Assembly (NCBI GenBank): GCA_013334845.1
Contig: JAAXWV010000002.1
Coordinates: forward strand, 14,441-24,611
Direction of reading: 5' to 3'
Length of the DNA stretch: 10,171 nucleotides
Source of the DNA: Candidatus Roizmanbacteria bacterium
GTDB lineage: Bacteria; Patescibacteriota; Microgenomatia; UBA1406; GWC2-37-13
Below, piece by piece: positions 6,401-10,171 of the stretch (position 1 is its first letter; each line of letters begins with the position of its first letter). Under the pieces are notes generated by a model. It did no database searches, was not told where the DNA came from, and saw nothing but the letters and a program-made list of their open reading frames with translations. The translations under genes were made by a program, and so were the position numbers.

Positions 6401-9039
6401 TCCACTTCATTACCTATATAGATGCACCCTATTTGCGTGAAACTGTAGCTGATCAAGACCATCATCAAGCACGATTAATAAACGCTCAGCAAATTATTAA
6501 CGCTTTAATGAAAGATAACCTGGACATAAACTTTATTATCCAAAGGCTTATCAACAATTGTATGGATGAACAGGTTCTTCCGACTGAAGATGATTTGACG
6601 AACATGGGAAATGCGCTCCAATACAAACAGACCTCAAACGTAGTTAAGACATGGAGAGATCATTTCGATAACATACATGAAAGTATATCGAATAATTTAC
6701 ATACAGTGTTTTCGAGTTTAAAAAAGGAAATTACAGACGGCATCACGAGCTCAGTGAATACTAACAGTATCATTGATGTCAGTGTCTCCGATTCGCCAAT
6801 AGAACTACAAAAAAAGGCACTAGGCCTGATTTATGATACCCATGGACAATACACCGGCAATCAAGTAGTTTGTATTGAACCAGTCATTTCCACGGAAATA
6901 ACAAGAGGATTACTTAGATCAACTTCTAAATCCCAAACCACTGGATACAATTTAACTTTTTCATATAAACAAGACGGTAACAAGGAGGATGCCACGTTCA
7001 TTTCGCTCACTTTAAACTATAACGCTGTGCAAGCTATTAAGGCCGCTCGCGATAAATTACCCTCTACAGATTTTAACAACTTAATGCAAACCATCATTAG
7101 AATAAAAGCTACGGAAAATACAGTTTTTGCATCTTCTGCTGCGCTTGATTTCAGTAAAACAAACTACACAGTCCTCCTCGATCTCGGCGCAGTTCCTCCG
7201 CCTTCTGGTGGAAAAGACACCGAACCAAGTAAAAAAAAAGAGTCTGAGGCAGATACATCAGAACTTGCAATTCAACCTGAAAAACCAGCTCAGCAGCATT
7301 TCGTAGCGAAGCACGCAGATATACATATTGTGCCCCTTCCTGAAAAAGTTAGAGAAAAACCTTCGCCACTCACACGAACTGAACTTACCCAACAAGCACA
7401 GCAATTAGCTCAAGAAATCCGTGCAAAGGGAGTGCACAGTATGGTCAGATGGTTTAAAAAGGGAGACCGCTATCTTGTCACTGAAATGGATGAAGAATCT
7501 AATAAACTTCCTCCCTATGCTGACAAAATATATCGACTACTCTTCCCCAAGGACCAAATTGATCAGGTTCAGATAGTCCAGATTAGCCCCTATCCACCTC
7601 AATCAGGATTTCGACTTCCTTTCTCCAAGCCGAAGAACAACGATCGTCACGTGCAACTTACTATCAGCACTCCCCTGTCAGAACATCAGGCCGTACAAAC
7701 ACTTAATCTCATACTTCCAGCTACGCTTTCAGACAAAATTATGACGATCCGTGACGATGAAGGCAGTGAGGCTCAGTACCCCGAGTTTATGAGACTACTC
7801 GCAAGCGAGCTGGGATTTACTCCTCCTGCCGGCATAGTGATTGACCGACAGGTAAATATGGATGGTGGAAGAGCGAAAGAAGTACAACCATTAAGCATTG
7901 CCCGCAAAAATAATGAACAATCACGAAAGAAGTTTCTCAAACTAACTGGCGGCTCGTTACTCGGTGGCATATTCGCGGTTCCGTTTCTTAACCAAGCACT
8001 TTCAAAGCCAGATAATCGAATGATTGAAACTCACCTCCCTGGAGAGGAAGCGGGTACTTCAACTATAACTGCCTCCACAGTCACTCCTCCCCCTACTCCG
8101 ACCGAACTTCCCATGCTGGAACTCGATCTTCAATCGTTTCCACCCCGAGATATATATCGTCCAGCAAAAGATGACTCAGACAATCCAAATAGATTTATAA
8201 ACAGAATACAAAACGGAGATACCTACGAAGTTGCAGCTGAATATGTGAACAACTTAAACAAAGATATACTTGATCGCACTATTTGTGTATCCACTACCCC
8301 ATGTTTTATTGAGGAAATTAAACGTGTTCCCACTAATACTTCTTCTGAACATCCACGAACAGATTTTCTGGCACTAGGCGCTAAAGCACAGGCAGAAGCC
8401 ATCGTTGACTACGCCAGACATCAACTGGGAGATCGCGATTTTCAGCGAACAATAATTGGTTTAAACCCTACTTACCATTTTCAAGACATAGAGCTCAAGG
8501 GAGCTTTCGACATGTATCAGTATGCTGAACTGCTTGCTGTCCACTTTGGTGAACTGACTAGTTATCAATGCAGGGCGATTATCACCCGTGAGCAGAATCT
8601 TTCAGAATCAGGCGAAGAACAAATTCGTAACACTTTGACAGTAATAAATAAAGATATGCGTATTGAGCAATTCCGCCGGGCGCTCTTTCAAAAACAGGTA
8701 GAGAAAATACTCGCAACAGAAAAAGATCCAGACGGCCAACCCCTCAAATTAGAAGACCTCAACATTATTTATATCACTCTTCTCCCCCAATCTACTCCAA
8801 GCGCTTTTAGTATCGAAGGCACACAGACACGCATCGGCAGCGAGTCAAAGATGGACGAATCCAAGTGGCAAAAAACTCGAGAATTAGCGTACGCTCTGCA
8901 CATATCTGCAATTAATGTATACAATCGTCTTCGTAATAAAAAACAACTGGCGCGAATAGAAGACGTTCTTACTAATGTGATTGATCCAAGTCTCGACGAC
9001 TCCCTCATGCTCAGTAAATGGCCAGAGCCGGGGCAGTAA
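3412..9039 (+). CDS. Giant 1,875-residue protein with internal Tat-like membrane anchor; function unknown
   Basis: The frame is open from ATG 3412 to TAA 9037-9039. The in-frame TGA at 3385-3387 and lack of any start before 3412 make this the most upstream start; ATG 3436 (residue 9) is the alternative. Shine-Dalgarno complementarity is weak. Visible layout: a polar N-terminus; mixed helical regions to about residue 440; a charged coiled-coil-prone stretch at about 455-625; an acidic, Pro-rich linker at about 744-823 (PLEELDPYDDEP); an alpha/beta region at about 960-1250; a Lys/Glu/Pro-rich linker at about 1258-1300; another alpha/beta region at about 1310-1485 that resembles part of the preceding one; SRKKFLK at 1504-1510 followed by a hydrophobic stretch to about 1527; a Thr/Pro linker (TPPPTPTELP); and a C-terminal domain of about 330 residues with Cys1625, Cys1631 and Cys1720. 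The hydrophobic segment predicts a cytoplasmic bulk and an external C-terminus. No enzyme motif or known family was recognised. Membership in an envelope-spanning structure is inferred only from architecture and neighbours. Confidence 0.96.
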   Translation: MSYYSTIAMNGETANIEPQSPAEKQINSIVDRVNKIAHPDPPKALDGNNTAAKPSPMLIDEARNKYLNMKSSSGVSMLIEADSSLPKLVKKVLKGTDPRYDSTNLGNDDEARLDLVEQLIPAIAQNPDFQGDIPREDLLACLQIIGYSAGETMIYDFILNESVQTPPKDDFYQRTFIHTDKERGKLHSAYTYEGFDTVLLGPKVGIRHVKSEPIKIDENTSLFYDTLFQEMKGRLYSKDDGVRNAFASDLVKKASNESMDLVDKIEELSTASITDYLKTTNHSSLDTALLNTIDSIIERNMRYIHKIDSSGLEAIRGYEKISPAKLIDANTQYRKIASGIDQNYSQLIAVKKRIAYDIANNKNPSGSDLDEYKKAVICVFNDTQPTVADLLSTSLTLKEREYWQAQDPATRETLLIQIYDQFQNWGEVMFGTEGPKRLAEVELKLGVAFTDIMIPPEERFARIKLEHELQQYRARYPLAEHKGKLDREEKAEAILKKLSNYLSDDTFNVNGENINYQQALEALEKMRSDEQLAVLTANDVKTDGQKYQEINTPEFRKLRKDTEKRSEKLVKDKMNALEANAQSVITMLKAAGIKFSDVNIETEIANYLNNETIQQGAEKDGGMLELLTDVIHGSVDDRLVRRILSDGRRVARSLISLQVKRPDTNPRDLRDPKNITNKDRESQYAGHASKILLDGDYLSMGLSGIDFLYRAGQHETAYKLRDPKGPILPPSPDKYLSRLSKTIDVYEDVDTINPSFIPPDFSYDEGNNPFIPPKIEAIPEDLGFDPSIDPLEELDPYDDEPVVFGANPFETREDVSAVEEGGDRDTLISESNRELKLALQKSQYAYDEIFDGKPHNFSQIVYSLNQENDQQVNKRLVIEIMLKALGKPAEEAKDYFIDNDGGSVTYIRLSKLDSLINKYSKLVSSTPPPVVEAPAAIQLDISEPVLETIEPLKKVLHIDVPHRQCLSVEKGVYKSTNSLTPDIIVKTDVFDIGGDPFHFITYIDAPYLRETVADQDHHQARLINAQQIINALMKDNLDINFIIQRLINNCMDEQVLPTEDDLTNMGNALQYKQTSNVVKTWRDHFDNIHESISNNLHTVFSSLKKEITDGITSSVNTNSIIDVSVSDSPIELQKKALGLIYDTHGQYTGNQVVCIEPVISTEITRGLLRSTSKSQTTGYNLTFSYKQDGNKEDATFISLTLNYNAVQAIKAARDKLPSTDFNNLMQTIIRIKATENTVFASSAALDFSKTNYTVLLDLGAVPPPSGGKDTEPSKKKESEADTSELAIQPEKPAQQHFVAKHADIHIVPLPEKVREKPSPLTRTELTQQAQQLAQEIRAKGVHSMVRWFKKGDRYLVTEMDEESNKLPPYADKIYRLLFPKDQIDQVQIVQISPYPPQSGFRLPFSKPKNNDRHVQLTISTPLSEHQAVQTLNLILPATLSDKIMTIRDDEGSEAQYPEFMRLLASELGFTPPAGIVIDRQVNMDGGRAKEVQPLSIARKNNEQSRKKFLKLTGGSLLGGIFAVPFLNQALSKPDNRMIETHLPGEEAGTSTITASTVTPPPTPTELPMLELDLQSFPPRDIYRPAKDDSDNPNRFINRIQNGDTYEVAAEYVNNLNKDILDRTICVSTTPCFIEEIKRVPTNTSSEHPRTDFLALGAKAQAEAIVDYARHQLGDRDFQRTIIGLNPTYHFQDIELKGAFDMYQYAELLAVHFGELTSYQCRAIITREQNLSESGEEQIRNTLTVINKDMRIEQFRRALFQKQVEKILATEKDPDGQPLKLEDLNIIYITLLPQSTPSAFSIEGTQTRIGSESKMDESKWQKTRELAYALHISAINVYNRLRNKKQLARIEDVLTNVIDPSLDDSLMLSKWPEPGQ
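5840..5859. repeat. Perfect 8-bp inverted repeat within coding sequence
   Basis: AGACACGT (5840-5847) and ACGTGTCT (5852-5859) are exact reverse complements around a GAAG centre. They lie in the part of the giant gene that encodes the acidic linker (around residues 810-816). The repeat can form a stable small mRNA hairpin, but it has no T-tract after it. Function, if any, is unknown. Confidence 0.6.
7921..7992 (+). other. Internal Tat-like signal-anchor inside the giant protein
   Basis: Residues 1504-1527 read SRKKFLKLTGG, then a Gly/Leu/Ile/Phe/Ala-rich hydrophobic stretch. This resembles the Tat signal consensus S/T-R-R-x-F-L-K, with Lys in place of the second Arg, followed by the usual weakly hydrophobic, Gly-rich core. 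It occurs about 1,500 residues into the protein. A Ser/Thr/Pro linker follows, as often seen just outside the membrane in bacterial surface proteins. The segment could be an uncleaved membrane helix or a true Tat signal. The RK variant is non-canonical. Confidence 0.5.
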
Positions 9040-9050
9040 TCGGATAGAAA

Positions 9051-10171
9051 TTAGGCAGCACCTTGCATCCTGCTTTCTTTGTTTTTTTTCTGTGCAGCAT
9101 TCATCGTAACAAAAAGCAGCAAGAGAAATAACCCACCACTCACTTTTGCCATCTTTTTATAATCAGGGTGTTTCGTGAGATCAGTCATCTTTTCTATTTC
9201 TTTCTTTGCACTGCTGTCTATCACGCCACTATTTACCAATGCGTCATAAAAAAGATTTTGTGCTTGTTTCCGCTCTTTTCTGAATTCTCTAATTGAATCA
9301 TTTGTAGCCATTTCTGCTTCAGTCATAGTAAAGTCATCCAAATATGTAGACATGGTGTCTTTCAGCACTCCGAGGGGGTTTTTGGCCATCGCTGTAATAT
9401 CCGCTTCTTCCAGTGAATTGTTGTTGGGATCGACTTTATGCAGTTCATATTTAATTTTAAGCACCTGTTCTATAAGCTGGTTTCGATTATTACCTCCATT
9501 CGCTGAGTTTATTTCATCGCGTTTTTTCTGCAATTCATTTATTGTCTGCTGCATCTTTTTTTCATCTAGTGAAGGAGAACTTTTTTGGTCTTTTATCAAC
9601 CGAGCCGTCTCCATTGTTAATAAATCATCGGTGTGTACAGCAATAAGGACGTCGTATGCATACATTTGCTCCTTAGGCGTAGAGTCTTTATGTGTAGTTA
9701 CGTCCTTTATTTCATTCATTGCGCTCTTTGCCCGTTTGCCGATTTGTTGCTCACGACTAGCTGCATTTTTGTATGCCGCCTCATTACGATCAGAGGCTGC
9801 TGACACCTTGCGTTGTTCTAATTCACCTATGGTCATAGCACCAGAAACCACTTGCAGAAGTTTATGGTTCAGCTCTTTATCTTGCATCTGTAACCTGCCA
9901 TTCCTTATATCGTCGAGGATGGCCAACGCCTTCGTCACCTCCGCATCCAGCTGTACCGGATCTTTGGAGGTATTTGTCTGGTCTTGATCTGTACCATTTT
10001 CTTGTCCCTGAACTTTTTCTCCTGATGTTGCAGATGGAGTCGCTTCCCCAGGTGTTGTTGCTGCTGGCTGAGTTGGCTGCGCAGGCGTCTCAATGTTGGC
10101 AGTTGCAGGTGGAGTCGCTACTGCTGAAGCATAGGGAGAAGCGGGTGTTATTGATGTTTTCGCATTAAGGT
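9051..10171 (-). CDS. Pro/Ala/Thr-rich, coiled-coil protein with C-terminal membrane segment (5' end beyond right edge)
   Basis: The reverse-strand frame ends at TAA 9053-9051 and stays open to the right edge, giving 372 visible codons. A GTG at 9938-9936 could serve as a start. I reject it because the frame continues upstream without a stop and encodes a coherent low-complexity segment, so the real start is probably outside the window. In order: a Pro/Ala/Thr-rich stretch (about 10171-10020) containing a 25-residue-spaced repeat; a polar Gln/Asp/Asn/Thr stretch (to about 9955); a mostly helical region rich in Lys, Glu, Gln and Ala (about 9950-9145), with coiled-coil character clearest around 9600-9420; and a hydrophobic C-terminal segment (GGLFLLLLFVTM, about 9143-9096) followed by a basic tail (QKKNKESR). 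The layout suggests a membrane-anchored protein with an extended stalk. Its orientation in the membrane is unclear because both flanks of the helix are basic. No family was recognised. It converges with the giant gene, whose stop is 11 bp away. Confidence 0.92.
   Translation of the reverse strand, partial: LNAKTSITPASPYASAVATPPATANIETPAQPTQPAATTPGEATPSATSGEKVQGQENGTDQDQTNTSKDPVQLDAEVTKALAILDDIRNGRLQMQDKELNHKLLQVVSGAMTIGELEQRKVSAASDRNEAAYKNAASREQQIGKRAKSAMNEIKDVTTHKDSTPKEQMYAYDVLIAVHTDDLLTMETARLIKDQKSSPSLDEKKMQQTINELQKKRDEINSANGGNNRNQLIEQVLKIKYELHKVDPNNNSLEEADITAMAKNPLGVLKDTMSTYLDDFTMTEAEMATNDSIREFRKERKQAQNLFYDALVNSGVIDSSAKKEIEKMTDLTKHPDYKKMAKVSGGLFLLLLFVTMNAAQKKNKESRMQGAA
9053..9089 (+). terminator. 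Weak candidate terminator for the giant gene, inside the convergent gene's 3' end
   Basis: Fourteen bases after the giant gene's TAA, AGGCAG (9053-9058) can pair with CTGCTT (9070-9075), including one G-U pair, around an 11-base loop. A T-rich run follows (9074-9089, ending in eight T). The T-run is also the plus-strand image of the Lys codons near the end of the convergent gene. The stem is short and the loop large, so this is a weak candidate. Confidence 0.3.
10027..10119 (-). repeat. Direct repeat in the Pro/Ala/Thr-rich linker
   Basis: Two 18-base units, 10027-10044 and 10102-10119, match at 17 of 18 positions and are exactly 75 bases (25 codons) apart, in frame. They encode the related peptides EATPSATS and VATPPATA. 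This suggests the linker grew by internal duplication, as is common in low-complexity stalk regions of surface proteins. Confidence 0.6.

Noticed and set aside
8560..8620. Possible lysozyme or lytic transglycosylase active site (TREQNLSESG near residue 1725)
   Set aside because: The acidic residues superficially resemble an E-S motif, but the flanking GLMQ-type pattern and other family landmarks are absent.
8769..9008. 79-codon minus-strand frame opposite the end of the giant gene
   Set aside because: It is antisense to a coherent long frame, lacks a ribosome binding site and has no sensible composition.
9936..9938. GTG as the start of the rightmost gene
   Set aside because: The frame stays open upstream to the window edge and encodes a structured low-complexity linker, so the start is probably outside the window.
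9352..9987. 211-codon open frame on the plus strand
   Set aside because: It lies wholly antisense to the minus-strand coiled-coil gene. Its product is a Ser/Cys/Phe-rich shadow of Lys/Glu-rich codons with no plausible start context.
1..10171. Alternative genetic code with UGA as an amino acid
   Set aside because: The three frames stay open for over 3,300 codons with no in-frame TGA, and both visible gene ends use TAA.

Overview
The window is almost entirely filled by three long protein-coding genes. None belongs to a family I can name from sequence alone. No rRNA, tRNA, CRISPR array, insertion sequence or phage gene is visible. The organism is probably a bacterium with a moderately AT-rich genome. 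Very large uncharacterised proteins, Pro/Thr/Ala-rich linkers beside single membrane segments, and starts without a clear Shine-Dalgarno sequence suggest a Candidate Phyla Radiation (Patescibacteria) lineage, perhaps Microgenomates-like. That placement is an inference: no marker gene is present. Over 3,300 codons read open with TGA treated as stop, so a code that reassigns UGA (as in Gracilibacteria or Absconditabacteria) is unlikely.

Layout: (1) positions 1-3299, minus strand: the first 1,099 codons of a gene whose 3' end lies beyond the left edge. The product is mostly soluble and helix-rich, with a hydrophobic block at residues ~678-738 and another membrane segment at ~979-998. (2) Positions 3300-3411: a 112-bp AT-rich divergent control region with TATAAT boxes and a small inverted repeat. 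(3) Positions 3412-9039, plus strand: a complete 1,875-residue protein. It has ~1,500 residues of predicted cytoplasmic sequence, then an internal Tat-like membrane segment (residues 1504-1527), a Thr/Pro-rich linker and a ~330-residue predicted extracytoplasmic domain. (4) Positions 9040-9050: an 11-bp convergent junction. (5) Positions 9051-10171, minus strand: the 3' portion of a gene whose 5' end lies beyond the right edge. The product has a Pro/Ala/Thr-rich region, a coiled-coil-rich helical region and a C-terminal membrane segment.

All three products look membrane-associated, with large soluble portions joined to short hydrophobic segments. The first two share a divergent promoter region. 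The simplest reading is that they work together at the cell envelope, as a surface structure, secretion or adhesion apparatus, or scaffold. That is a hypothesis from architecture and neighbourhood; no catalytic motif was recognised. The best leads are the internal Tat-like segment of the giant protein, the apparent degenerate domain repeat just before it, and the clustering of three oversized membrane-tethered proteins.
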